Shown here: positions 43,468-55,224 of the stretch, in pieces
How the letters are laid out: each line of letters opens with the position of its first letter
How positions within the stretch are numbered: position 1 is the stretch's first letter
NCBI GenBank assembly: GCA_030280995.1
Contig: JASXTE010000007.1
Coordinates: forward strand, 14,632,501 to 14,696,500
Source: Hemileia vastatrix
Taxonomy: Eukaryota > Basidiomycota > Pucciniomycetes > Pucciniales > Zaghouaniaceae
Length of the DNA: 64,000 nucleotides
Direction: 5' to 3'
Notes under the pieces: model-generated
Databases searched by the model: none
Seen by the model: the letters and a program-made list of their open reading frames with translations, nothing else
Told to the model about the DNA's origin: nothing
Position numbers and translations under genes: made by a program

Positions 43468-46400
43468 TCAATCTTCTCCATGTCTAGTGCCTCTGGGATA
43501 GAATCTCTTCACCTGGTCTGCAGCCACTCTCTTTTTCAAGACTGCACCATCCAACTCCTCCAAAACATAAGAACCTCCAGACGCATGAGATCTGACTCTG
43601 TAAGGTCCATTCCATCTTTCAGCAAACACTTTTCCCCACTGACTCTCCAAACTTCTATTATACACCAAAACCAAATAACCAGGTTTCAAGGGATTTCTGA
43701 GTCTATGAGCCAGCTTCTTTTCCCAGTACCTGACTGATTGATTCCTAATTTTCATCATTCTAGAGTATGCCCTCTCTTGACATTCCTCTTTACATTCCAA
43801 CTGTTGCATCCTGACGCAGAGCAAATCTTCTGTTGAGTGCACGTCATCCCAATCAATTCCAAGATAAGAGACAGCTTTCAAGTCCACCGGTAGAACAGCT
43901 TTCTGACCAAACATTAACTTGTAAGGAGAATAGCCAGTTGTCCTCTTCACAGTGACCCTATCAGCAAATAACACCAAGGGTAAATAATGCCTCCACTTTT
44001 CAGCGCTATTCCCACACATCTTTACCAAAGAATTCTTGATAACTTGATGGCCTCTTTCAACCATGCCTTCAGCTTCAGGATAATAAGGTGTAGCCACTCA
44101 AACTTTAGAACCAACACTAGCCACAGCTTCTTTAAAGTCAGCACCAAACTCTGGCCCACCATCAACAGTAACCAACTTCATCAACCCATACCTATAAATC
44201 CACTCATTCTTCAAAAACTCTGCCACATTCTTGGCGGTCAAATTAACCAGAGACACTGCCTCAACCCAACCAGACAAATCATCCCTGGCAACAATTAAGT
44301 ATTTATACCTGCCCTCTTTAATATGTACAGCATCCAGACTGACTCTTCCAAAAACAGTTGTTTCCCCAGTAGCACGGCCAACCTCTTTAGGTTTCAAGTG
44401 ACTTCTCCTTTGACATTCTTCACAAGATTGAACCCAACCCTGCACCGCAAACTTCATACCTGGCCACCAAAATCTGTCAGCTACTCTTCTATAAGTCTCC
44501 CCAAAGCCTCTATGACCAAGGTCTTCATGAAAAGACTTCAACACAACTTCTTGACCCTTCTTTTGAGTCACCACTACTTGAGGATTAGGATGTCTTCTCC
44601 TCATCAGCCTTCTTCCTGGCACATAGAATCCAGGACTCTTCTTCTTGATTGCCAACCAAGTATCATCATCACAAATATCTGGCCTCTCAAAGGTCAACAG
44701 ATATTCCACCATAATGAAATAAAACCCAGACTGACCCCAGGTCTCATCTTCAAAATACAACAAAACAACATCCAAGGGTACAACTCTGTCATCAAAATCA
44801 CCCGTGTGGACATGAGCCAATTGGCCAGCCCAACCAGGACACCAATCCATAAATTTTGGCACATCCTTCTCTTTCCATTGAATCTTATGAGAATCCAGTT
44901 CACTAACAAAAACACCCTTCTCCAATTTTGAGCCATCCCAAACAACAACTCCATCCTCATCAACAAAAACATTCTGATCACCAGAATCAAAATCAGATCC
45001 AGCCAGTTTACCCTCTTGGGGGAGGTCAGAACAATCATCCAGTTTAGCCTCATGGGGGAGGTGAGAAAAATCTTCAGCACTCTTTGTGATGGACCTAGCC
45101 ACTGGAACACCTTCATCAAACTCTTCAGAATCAGAATCCTCATCTGTAGGTGGCCTCCTCAATAATCCATCAGGCATCGTAAAAGTTTTGCCCAGTTTGT
45201 GTACCAGGTCAAAAGAAAAATGCTGAATAAATGCCACCCACCTAGTCATCGGCGCATTTGGAAGACTAGGTGTATTTATCATCTGAACCAAAGATTATGC
45301 ATCCACCTGCAGCTCAAAATGCTGCCCCCACAAAACCATCTGTAGCTTCTTCAAAATTTTTGCTACACCACACAACTCCAACTTAGGCTGAGAATACCTA
45401 GATTCCACCTCATTAAACACCACAGACTCATACCTTATTGGTGTGACCCTCCCAGTCTTATCTTCGTGAGACAAAAAAGCACCAGAAGCAATATAGCTTG
45501 AGTCCACTTCCAGATAAATTTTTTCAGCATCAACACCATAATCCAACTTGTGGAGAATAATATCTTCCCCAACCACCTTCTTCAACTTCTGAAAAGCATC
45601 TTCACACTCTTCAGTCTATTCCCAGTGTGCATCTTTCCTGGTCATCCTTCTTAAAGGTGAAGCCAACAAAGAAAAATCCTTAATGAAAATCCTAACATAA
45701 ACACACACACCCAAAAATCCCCTGACTTCAGTGGTATTTTTAGGCCTTGGCCATGCCTGAATTTTATTAATCTTCTTCTTCGCCATAATCCTTCCCTCTT
45801 TACATACCACATGACCCAGAATTTCCAAAGCAGGAACACAACAACAGATTTTTGACCCTGAAATGGTCAAACCAGCCTCTTCAATCCTAAACAACACTCT
45901 CTCTAGAGTTATTGCATATTCCCAGACAAACCTCCTTATACCTGGGTTCTCAGCTAACACCTCATTATTATAATCAGTGGATGGTCCTTTAATTCAACCA
46001 TCATCAATGAAAATATCAGCATGAGTAGGGGCCTCATCCTGCAAAATCCAAGCCATTTGTGCTTGATAAACTGCCACTGAATTGGTTGCTCCTTGAGGCA
46101 ATCTAGTGAGCTGCAATCTTCCCAAAGGAGTCTCAAAAGTTGTGAGAGGCCTTGAATCCGTGTGAAGTTCCCTCTCATCATAAACACCCTTAATATCACC
46201 TAAACCATAACACACCCTTCCAGCAAAAGCTTCAACAAAGTCCTCTGCACTCAGTGGCATACCAGCGTCCTTAATAGTGACTCTATTCAAGGCTCTAAGA
46301 TAATGGACCACCCGCAATTTTCAATTCTGCTTCTTTACGCAGAGAACCGGACTTGAGTAACTTGAAGTCGATTGTTCATATAACCTGGTCCTGATTCTTT

Positions 46401-47662
46401 CCCTAACAATCTCTACAAAATCCTCTCTGATAGCAACTTTAATCGGAATAGGTTTGATTTTCCAAGGTTCATGACAAACCACAGGAATCAAGTATGTTTC
46501 CCCATAAGAGTGCTTCAACACACCCCTTTCCTCTTCAACAAATGCCACAGCTTTCTCCCTCAGCACAATAACGTGCAAAAACAACTTCTTTTCTGCTTCT
46601 GACAACCACCCATCAGGACCAAAATTAACAACCTTCAACCTCTCCGCAGTCACTCTAGCCGTCTCTACAAATTTGGGAGGATTCTTCACCAAAGGAGTAC
46701 AGTACGGATCTCTTGACAAAGGCGGGTTCAAACCCACAGGCATAGGCTCATTGACAGGCCTAATCTTCTGCACCACCTTCAACTTGAGGGATCTTCAGGA
46801 CATCTTCACCACCAGACCTGGAACAAAAACCAAGGGTTTCCCCATTGCTCACATGTGTGGCCAAGGTAATGTTTTTGAAAGGTGTAGAAGAAACCCTAGC
46901 AGTGCACAATTGGGAGAACTTACTTTGAGACCCAAACATCACCACTCCACAACTTTTCCGCAATCCCAAATCTTCATCTCCACTTCCATCTTCTAAATCT
47001 TCAAATCTTGATTCATCGCCAGAATCTACTCTTCTTGAATATTGCAGTTTATCCTCTTGCTGGAGGCCCAAAAATAGATCTTGATGATCTTCGTTCTTCA
47101 ATATCTTCTGCAGTTTAACCTCATGCTGGAGGCCCAAAAATAGATCTTGATGATCTTCACAAAAATATTTTGAATCTTCTTTCTCCATTATCTTCAGATT
47201 TGTTTCTTGATTTTCTTGAATTATTTTGAAATTTTTATCTTCTTTTCTTGAGTTTTCTTCTGACCTACAAAAATAACCAGGGGTTTCCCCAATGCTCACA
47301 GGTGTGGCCCAGGTAATGTTTTTGAAAGGTGTAGAAGAAACCCTAGCGGTGCACAATTGGGAGGACTTACTTTTAGACCTCAATCTCACCCCCCCAAAAC
47401 TTTTCCGCATATCTTTCAATAAAGATATATAACCAATCTTCTTTTTAAAACTTGAATTAAAAATAATTAAAAATCATGAGAGAGAACAGAGACTTGATAA
47501 AAAATTTGATGAATAATTGCAGAGAAGAGAAACATTAAAAAGAGAAAGTTGAAAATCCACTTGGTATATCTCCAAGGGAGCTGACCTACTACAACCTGGG
47601 ATTTCCTCACCTTGGGGAGAGGTTGTAGCACATGGGTGATCAGCCCTCATCACTCTAAAAAA
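43468..47662 (-). pseudogene. pol: pol of element 3, nonsense codons and a deletion
   Basis: The pre-RT part (47419-46760) holds the duplicated S-T-P-F-K-N-I-T unit and L-Q-H/Q-E-x-K-L repeats. A small deletion near 46780 shifts into the main frame, which then runs 46782-43468 with nonsense codons at 46321, 45994, 45616, 45295 and 44098. RT keeps LGDI, but the next residues are altered (KGVYDE for MGGYDE), and FIDDG is followed by a stop. RNase H (VDSS, KLELCG, VDA), integrase HHCC (LGHRG...CEECQ), DDE (DAVHI, TVDGGPEFG, EAEGMVERGH) and RWNGPY are readable. The natural end at 43468 gives RFYPRGTRHGED, so this copy preserves the family's true integrase C-terminus. Confidence 0.9.
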
Positions 47663-50031
47663 GACAGACTATCAATAGAGCCTGAGCCACACTCCAAAAA
47701 ACCGGAGGCAGCACAAACTTCTCTCCGTCTCCTGCAACCATCCATACACTGGCACATTGAAGATAAGCCAGGCCTGGTCTCCCAACCATCCTCTCCAGGG
47801 GATTATAACCTCATGTGAATTCTTCTTTCATCTTCACCAGTCAACTACAAACTGATTCCCAGTTCATATTAATAGCCAATTCTTGCCTGGAAATCCATCA
47901 AGAATGGCCCACCCAAAACTGCTTTTACATTATTTTTAGCAATGTAAAAATGAACCTTCCCTGAGGCTCAACCAACATCTAACTTCACAAATTCGGAAGT
48001 TCCGACCAATTCAGTGACATGGCCACCAATCCCTCTCAAGTTTCCACCAATACCAGTTTTGATGGGGAGGCCCATATGAGTTGCCTCAAACAAGGAAATC
48101 AGGTTTATCTGTGAACCTGAATCCACCAATGCCCTTGCCTCCCTGCCATTCAGAGTGACATTGACATATCCCAGAAGAGAAGAAAAATGAGTTTCCAACC
48201 CCTCACCAAACTTTTCAGCAGAATCACAGATGTATTCTACCTCCCCAGAAGACACCCTTCTCCTGGTCAACAACTTCTTTTGCCTATCAGCCAACCCCGG
48301 ACTGATAGCATACAATTCCCCATAAGATAGGGAAACCTGACCGTGATTCATCCCTTCCAGGACAAAGTACATAACATAAGATTGGCCAGAAACCACTGGC
48401 ATCTCAAAGTGAGCCCTTGGCTTCACCACCTTGGTCCTAGAATTTTCCTGAGGACCAGCGTCACCGACAGATTTACCCTCCACTGGAAGCAAACCTGATC
48501 CCTCACCAGACCCTCTAACTCCAGCAGGCTTTGGCAATGAGGCCAAAGGGACATCCTCCTCAGATTCAGAATCAACATCCATAGGCATTGGCTCACCATT
48601 CATGTCCAATGTGCCAAAACTTGGGGGGCCCATATTAGCAATCCCCTTCTGCATCTTGTACAGCTCCTCTTTGCTGTACTTCCTCCTAGCTGCACCCAGC
48701 TTAGGATCCGATTTAGAAGCCTTAGGCTTTGGTTAGGCCTGAGAACTGCTCTTTGGCCTTCCCACCTTACCTGCCTTTACATCATAAACACCAGCCAAGA
48801 ATTCACCACTTGACTGTCCACCACAAGAATACAATTCCAAACCACCAAAAGAAGTAGAAAAAGAGACCTTATTGACCTCCTTCCCCTTTCCCTTGACATC
48901 CTTATTCTCCTTACCAGAAGACTTCCCTTGGTCAGGAATCTCCTCAAACTTTGGCCTCCTTTGGTTGAGACCACCCCTCCTCCTGACCAAATCCACAGGA
49001 GCCTGCCCCTCACTGGGCTTAACAAAAGAACCGTCAGTGAACTTGAAAACCCTGACATCAAACTCCACTTTTCCTTCAGACACATCTCTGTTCAACACCC
49101 AAAAATCATTGGAACGTTGCCCCCTCCTACTGCAATAAGAGAAAACCCAAGGATCACTCCTTCCAGCCCTCCTTTCAAACTCTCTAGGCTGAGAAGGTGC
49201 TTTGTTGGCCTTCTTAGCCTCCTGCACAAAAATGTGAAGCTGTTTTGTCAGGTCAGCTAACTGTTCCACCATTGGGTCCCTCTGCTGTTTTGGAACCTTC
49301 ACCGAATTCTTCTTCTCCTTCTTCTCCCTAACTTCCTCATCAGCCAAAGCCTCACTGACTTTGCTGACATACTTTGCACACCCCTCCTGATAGGTGTCCA
49401 CAGCCAACAATTTCAAATGGGCCTCAACAGCCTCCTTCACCATATCCAACGCAGGCAACTTCTGATCCCCATTAGAAATATTTTTCATCAATTCCTTTCT
49501 TGACAGCTCCTTCAACACATCCATCCTGACATCTCTAGCCACGGAAGACCAAAAAACATCCTTGGCAGCATTTTCATGTGCCAGCTTCTCCACTTCCACC
49601 AAGTATTCCACCACAGGATCAAATTGCAGCAGAAATTTTCTGTAACTGTGTAAGTTACCAACACCACCATAAGATTGCCATTCACTGACAACCTTGTTCA
49701 GATGCACCATAGTGAACCTGACACCCCGTCTATCAATCATCTCCCTACACAGAAACTTCCAATCCATCTTCTTGTAGCCAGACATGGCCACAATCTCCTT
49801 CTCCACTGCCCTATCACCAATGAAGAAAATAATCTGCTTCACCATGTCCAGGTAAGAAGCACCATCCACACCAGCAGCAGTTTCATACTTCTCCAGAAAC
49901 CACTTCACATCCTCTCCATTAAACTTGGTACCATCCCAAGTTTTAATCCTTACACATTCCCTTACCATCACAGCAGGAGGACCATCCCCCCCACTGACAG
50001 TCACCACAGGAATAGCAGAACCAGAAGCCAT
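47650..50031 (-). pseudogene. gag: gag-protease of element 3, several nonsense codons
   Basis: Single frame from MASGSAIP (50031) to the natural stop (47650-47652). Capsid-like region intact; the knuckle has lost two cysteines (FSYCSRRGQRSNDF, near 49140), so zinc binding is unlikely. The protease keeps A-L-V-D-S-G-S-Q-I-N-L-I (near 48110-48135). Nonsense codons at 48733-48735 and 47968-47970, with further ones near 47870 and 47845. No frameshift seen. Confidence 0.87.
47656..47662 (-). promoter_or_regulatory. -1 ribosomal frameshift heptamer of element 3
   Basis: T TTT TTA in the gag frame, then GAG TGA. Slipping one base back gives ...FFRVMRADHP, the pol frame. Same place as 24532-24538 in element 2. 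Confidence 0.7.
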
Positions 50032-50102
50032 TCTTCCAGTCCAAAACACCAAAAAGATCCAATCAAAGAAAACAGAGATTCCAAAGAACTAGCAGGTTCT
50101 AC

Positions 50103-50119
50103 CCCCACGTTGGGCGCCA
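50103..50119 (-). other. Primer-binding site of element 3
   Basis: CCCCACGTTGGGCGCCA on the plus strand, an exact match to the 3' end of tRNA-Lys(CUU), four bases from the 5' LTR. Confidence 0.9.
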
Positions 50120-50123
50120 GAAA

Positions 50124-51215
50124 TGTAGACAATCCTATAGTACTAGCTATAGGCCTTGACCATGGGAGTTGGAGAAAAACCAGAGAGAAAATCCCTTGTC
50201 CCTTTAGAAAAATAAGTGAGATTTACCTGCTACAGTAAATTGGTTCCTGTTTTGCTAAAGACCCTTTTCCAATACACTTGACTGCTTGATGAGCCAAGAA
50301 AGTAGTCACCAGACAGACTACCAGACCAATGAACTGAAATGTAGACCAATGTCCACACCAGAGACAGCAAAGATACTTGATGTAGGCTGCAAATCCACAC
50401 CAGAGACAGCAATAATACTTGCTATAGCTTGCAAGGCTATAACAGGGAAAACAGTTGACAAAGCTAAGTTAAATGAAGAACTCACTTGCAACAAACACAG
50501 CCAATTGTGGCCAGAAAACAGTGAAAACTGAGTGAGGAACAATGATATCACCTCCGGATGGTTGTATGATGATTAAGGTTTCCCAAAACTGTCTTATTCA
50601 CTATATACACACAGACCACTATCTAAGAGCCCATGCGCACCCACCAATTTGGAGCCTGTACCAGCCAAATTGCATAAAAAACCCTCCAGAAGCGCTCCCC
50701 AACCTTCTAAAACAGAGGCGGGCAGGCCGCCCGACGTCGGAGGTGCCGCCTGAAGTGGCACGGCTTCCCTGAAGCCAGAGAACCACTAAAAACACCCAGT
50801 CTACTTTGAAAAACTAACTACAACTACTAAAACCTTTAAAACACGTAATTTCACTATAACAACATTGAGACATTAAATATAGAGAAAAATCAGCTCTATC
50901 AAACGGTACTAAGAACTTAACCCTAAGACTTAAGGTTAGCCCGTAAAACACGAAAAACAAAATTAAACAGCTATCTTTTTAAATGAAAAATAAGGAAATG
51001 ACCCCTTAAAACTTAGAATATGAAAAATGTCTACAAGACATAAAATATAGAGAAAAACCAAGGCTATCCAATGATAGTACCCACATACCCGCAGACCCAA
51101 TATCCACGGAATAAAACCAGAAAAATACCTAATTCCTTAACAGATGTCAATTAAGACATGCATAAGCAATGCCAAATCACGCAACAAAGGCCCCTGCCAA
51201 TGTTGGAAGACCACA
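50124..51215 (-). repeat. 5' LTR of element 3
   Basis: 1092 bp, TGTAGACA to GACCACA, followed by the CCGG target duplication (51216-51219). It shares variants with 14611-15039, its partner. Confidence 0.92.
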
Positions 51216-51219
51216 CCGG

Positions 51220-51690
51220 CTTACAATCCTCATATTTCTTTTACATTAATACATCTACATTGGCAAAAGATTCTATTATATTTTCAAGCTTTATGTTACT
51301 GCACTTGTGTTATCTATGTCATTAAAATTGGCTTCACTATCATCTACATATCTTTACTTCAGTCTCAATAAATAAATATACATAGTTAAAACAAACATTT
51401 TACACCTGATTACCTCCTTTTGGTAAACTTCACTATCTATTTTTATATTGTTTTCCTTTATTTAATGGAACCTCGTTATTCAATTTTTTTACAGTGCTCT
51501 CACATTTATCCTTATCTACGCATCACTCTTTAGCCTTTTTTTTATTACATTCTTTACCCTCATTTTGTTCCTTCAACCCACAGCCATCATTTTACTCCAC
51601 CTTTTCACACTACTTTTCCAAAGTTTCAGAACCTACATTTTATATAATAAGTATTTTAATCTTTTAAAAATATCTTTGATATTATTTTTA
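51220..51690. other. AT-rich flank of element 3
   Basis: Unique sequence right of element 3; the uninterrupted site would join ...GACGACCGG (14610) to CTTACAATCC (51220). T- and A-rich, no convincing gene seen. Confidence 0.5.
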
Positions 51691-53371
51691 TTAAATATTT
51701 TTCTTACTATCTTTTTCATCTCTATTCTTCATAAGAGAATTTTTAACACTTTTTTGATAAGTTATGAGTTGTTCTTGATTCTTATCTGCCAGATCTTCTT
51801 TATGTAGTTTCATTTCAATTTTTTCTTTAAATAATTTTAGATTTGTCATTTTGTCTTTTGTTGAAACGTACTTTGGAATGTCTATTTCTAGAAGAGAAAA
51901 AATTCCAAGTCCTTTGAATAGCTTCTTGGCAACTTGAATTGATGATCCAAGATGATGTGGTCTTCCAACATTGGCAGAGGCCATTGTTAGTCTGTTTGGC
52001 GATGTTTGTCTATGTCTTAATTAGAATTGGTCACATAATTACATGTTATTTTTTTTACTCAGTGAATTTTGGGACTATGGGTATGTGGGTACTAAAATTG
52101 GATAGCCCCCAGTTTCTCTATTTTTTTTGTCTTGTGGAAATTTTTCAGATTTTAAGTATTAAGGGGTCATTTCCTCATTTTTCATTTCTAAAAGATAGCT
52201 GTTTAATTTTGTTTTCTTGCTTTACGGGCTAAATTTTAGTCTTAGTGTTAGGCTCTTAGTACCAATAAGTAGAGTTAATTTGGATCTATATTTTATGTCT
52301 TAATGTTCTCATAGTTTAATTTTGCGTTTTAAGGGTTTTAGTAGTTGTGGTGGATTTTTCTAAGTATTTTGGGATTTATTTGATGTTTTTGGTGGTTTTC
52401 TGGCTTCTGAGAAGTCTGCCCGCCTTGGTTATAGAAGGCTGGGGAGCATTTCTAGAGGGTTTTTATTCAATTTGGCTGTCAAAAGCACCAAATTTGTTGC
52501 TGTGCATGTATTTTCAGATGGGTGGTCTGTGTGTACATACTGGAAGATGACAGTTTGTGGAAACTTTAATTATCATAAAACCATCTGGTAATTATATCAT
52601 TGTTTCTCACTCAGTTTTCACTGTTTTTTTTCCACAATTGGCTGTATTTTTTGAAAAGTTATTTCTTCATTTAACTCAACTTTGGCAACTGGTTTCTCTG
52701 GTGTAGATTTGCACCCTGCATCAAGTATTATTGCTGTTTTCTGTGCAACAAGTTAACAGTGTTTTGGTTTTCTGGTGTGTATCTTTCTGCATTTCAGGTT
52801 CTCCTTGTTCTGTGGTCTATCTAGGCTACTTTTTTGACTTGTTAAGCAGTCAAGAAGTTTGTTGGAAGGGGTATTGTAACAGTCTCTAATTTTCTGTAGC
52901 AAATAAATCTGACCTGGTAATTCTCAAAGGGACAGGGGTTTTTCTCTCCAGTTTTACTGCAACTCCCTTGGACAAGGCCTATATCTAGTACTATAGGATT
53001 GTCTACAACATATGAGCCCTTCTTCCTCTTTACATTTTGATGTGTAATGCAGTACCTGATTTTCTGGCCAAAGTATCAACCATAGTCCATCACATTTGTT
53101 GAAGTTTATTTTCTTCTCCTACTCTGGGAAAATAAACTCTCCTCCTTCTTTCTGTGGTTTATTCTTATTGTATGGGTGCTCATCAAGTTCATTTTCATAA
53201 TTATTTTTGGGGTACCGAATCCCAAATGCATATTGACTCCCATCCCTATTGCAGTGTGGAGTGATACTGTATCCATTAACATTAATCTGCAAGGTCCATG
53301 TCAGATTTCCAAAAAAAGGGTCATCTTCCTCTTCCCAACCCAGTATATTTAACTCCTTTGCCAATAAACAT
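51691..53371 (-). pseudogene. TET/JBP-like 2OG-Fe(II) dioxygenase, broken by solo LTR and element 4
   Basis: Minus-strand coding remnant in two parts. The right part (53364-53012) reads FFGNLTWTLQINVNGY, ITPHCNRDGSQYAFGIRYP, GGEFIFPE and, past one stop, INFNKCDGLWLILW and LHYTS. The left part (51955-51691) reads LGSSIQVAKKL then a Lys-rich tail. The order of an H-x-D-like site, a YAFG strand, GGEF-FP, CDG-W and a distal His, then LG-S-QV-K-L, fits the Tet-like oxygenase domain abundant in basidiomycetes and tied there to KDZ transposons. The metal-site aspartate is Asn here (HCN). The N-terminus is cut by element 4 at 53371. The family call is recognition by eye. Confidence 0.5.
51956..53007 (+). 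repeat. Solo LTR of the element 0-4 family, plus orientation
   Basis: 1052 bp, TGTGGTCTTCCAACATTGG to GGATTGTCTACA. No PBS follows on the right and no polypurine tract precedes on the left, so it is not an element end. Flanks ATGA and ACAT do not match, so it may come from recombination between copies or the duplication has decayed. It interrupts the TET/JBP-like frame. Confidence 0.82.
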
Positions 53372-54461
53372 TGTAGACAATCTTATAGTACTAGCTATAG
53401 GCCTTGACTAAGGGAGTTGGAGAAAAATCAGAAGAAAAACCCCTGTCCCTTTAGAAAAATAGAGTGAGATTTACCTGCTACAGTAAATTGGTTCCTGTTA
53501 CCACAAAAGCCCTTTTCCAAACACACTTGTCTGCTTGATCAGTCAAGAAAGTAGTCACCAGACAGACTACCAAACCAAAGAACTAAAATGAAGACCAATG
53601 TCCACACCAGAGAAAGCAATGATACTTGTTGTAGGTTGCAAATCCACACCAGAGACAGCAATAATACTTGATATAGCTTGCAAGACTATAACGGAGAAAA
53701 AAGTTATTAAGATAAGTTAAATGAAGAACTTACTTGCAACGAACACAGCCAATTTGTGGCCAACAACAGTGAAAACTGAGTGTGGAACAAGGATATCACT
53801 GCCAGATGGTTGAATGATAATTAAGGTTGCCCCAAACTCCCCTTTTCACGATATACACACAGACTACTAATCAAGAGCCCATGCACACCTGAAAATCTGG
53901 TGTTCCTGACCACCAAATTGCATAAAACCTCCCTAGAAGCGCTTCCAGCCCTCTAGCATTGAGGCAGGCAGTCCTCCAGGCACTGGAAAGCCTGCCTGAG
54001 GCGGCCTGACCACCCTGAATCCAGAAAACCACCAAAACACCCAAACTACTTAGAAAAATCACCTACAACTACTAAAACCCTTAAAACACATAATTACACT
54101 ACAACAACATTGTGACATGTAATATAGAGGGAATTACGCTCTTTCCAATGGTACTAAGCACTTAACCCTAAGACTTAAGGTTAGCCCATAAAACACAAAA
54201 AATAAAATTCAGCTGCAATCTTTTAAAGATGAAAAGTGAGAATTTATCCCCCAAATAATTATGCTATGAAAAATGTCCTCAAGACATAAAATATAGAGAA
54301 AAACCAGGGATATCCCATGGTAGCCTCAAGAAACCTGTAGTCCCAATATTTGCTGCGTAATTCTAGAAAAATACCTAATTATTTAAACACCACCATTCAA
54401 GGCATACCAAAATACCACCAATTAAACCAACAAAGGGCTCCGCCAATGTTGGAAGACTACA
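53372..54461 (-). repeat. 3' LTR of element 4
   Basis: 1090 bp, TGTAGACAATCTT to GAAGACTACA, followed by the polypurine tract TCCTCCCTCC (54462-54471). More similar by eye to the LTR of element 1 than to elements 2 and 3 (e.g. TGTTACCACAAAAGCCC type). Confidence 0.9.
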
Positions 54462-54508
54462 TCCTCCCTCCAATGGAGAATGTCCACATTCTCCTAACAA
54501 CAACCACC

Positions 54509-55145
54509 ATGTTCAGCTTTCTTTCCAAATCTGCTACTGACATGAGCCCCTGCCAATACTGCATTGACAATAATCTCATATGCTTCATCTCACCACCAGA
54601 TCATCCCTACAAAACCTCCTGTGATGCCTGCCACCCTAGAAAAAAGACTTGCTTCAGACCTGGTCCATTGTCTTCTGCAACTTCTTCACCTTCTCCACAA
54701 CCTGACCCACCTTCTACCAGCGCCAAAAGATCCAGGCCTTCTATTCTGATCCCCAGACTGGTCCACAAATTAAACCCTCCAAAAAAGAGCTTTCACACTA
54801 CTACTACCACCACTTATACCATCCCTGGTCCATCTGATGGTAAACACAAAATTTCTTCATACTGAACTCCAATCTGACCAAATTTCAGTTAATTTTCCTC
54901 TTGACAGTGATGATGACAATGTAGAGACCATTGAAACACCTCTGCCTAACCCATTGTCTACCATTAAGGACAAATTACAACAACATTCTTCTCAACAGAA
55001 GCATCTCCTATTAGACTATTTCCAATCCACTCCTGCTAAGAACCCACAGGATCTTGAGAAAAGGAAGAACCTCATACACCAGTTCAAATCCAATGCTGAA
55101 ACTTTTGCCACATCTCTTGATTCTCTTCTGCCTCTTGACTCTTGA
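54509..55145 (+). CDS. Antisense gene A of element 4: intact Zn2Cys6-like protein, two exons
   Basis: Best copy of the gene. Exon 1 54509-54839 (331 bp, identical length to elements 0 and 2), intron 54840-54888 (49 bp; GTAAAC, CTGACC branch-like, TTTCAG), exon 2 54889-55145. The spliced frame is 195 residues with no stop. Residues 15-50 carry a full C-x2-C-x6-C-x12-C-x2-C-x6-C array (CQYC...C...SCDAC...C) with Arg-Lys-Lys before the last cysteine, matching the spacing of fungal Zn2Cys6 binuclear clusters, although the basic residues sit in the second half instead of the first. Next a Pro/Ser linker, a basic patch (AKRSRPSILIPRL), an acidic run (LDSDDD) and a Gln/Lys/Leu helical C-terminus. 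Possible nuclear DNA-binding or element-regulatory protein (inference). Confidence 0.75.
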
Positions 55146-55224
55146 TTAATCTCTTGGCTTAGAAATTAAAAAAATTCCTGACCTCTCCAGACTTCCTGAA
55201 TGTAGCCAATCATCATAAAAAAAT

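Larger units (their letters stand above)
14611..51215 (-). mobile_element. Element 3: gypsy retrotransposon split by elements 2 and P
   Basis: Outermost element of the central nest. Its 3' LTR is in two parts (14611-15039 and 28096-28753) around element 2; its antisense gene B is in two parts (30079-31110 and 41712-42229) around element P. Pol lies at 43468-47660, gag at 47650-50031, PBS at 50103-50119 and 5' LTR at 50124-51215. CCGG flanks both ends (14607-14610 and 51216-51219). Subtracting the insertions leaves about 12.95 kb, close to the 13.05 kb of element 2. The two LTRs share variants (GACCCTTTTCC, CTACAGTAAATTGG) that differ from element 2, which confirms the pairing. Confidence 0.92.

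Noticed and set aside
50124..53007. A foldback or DNA transposon with 1-kb terminal inverted repeats
   Set aside because: The left arm is the 5' LTR of element 3 with its own target duplication; the right arm is an independent solo LTR.
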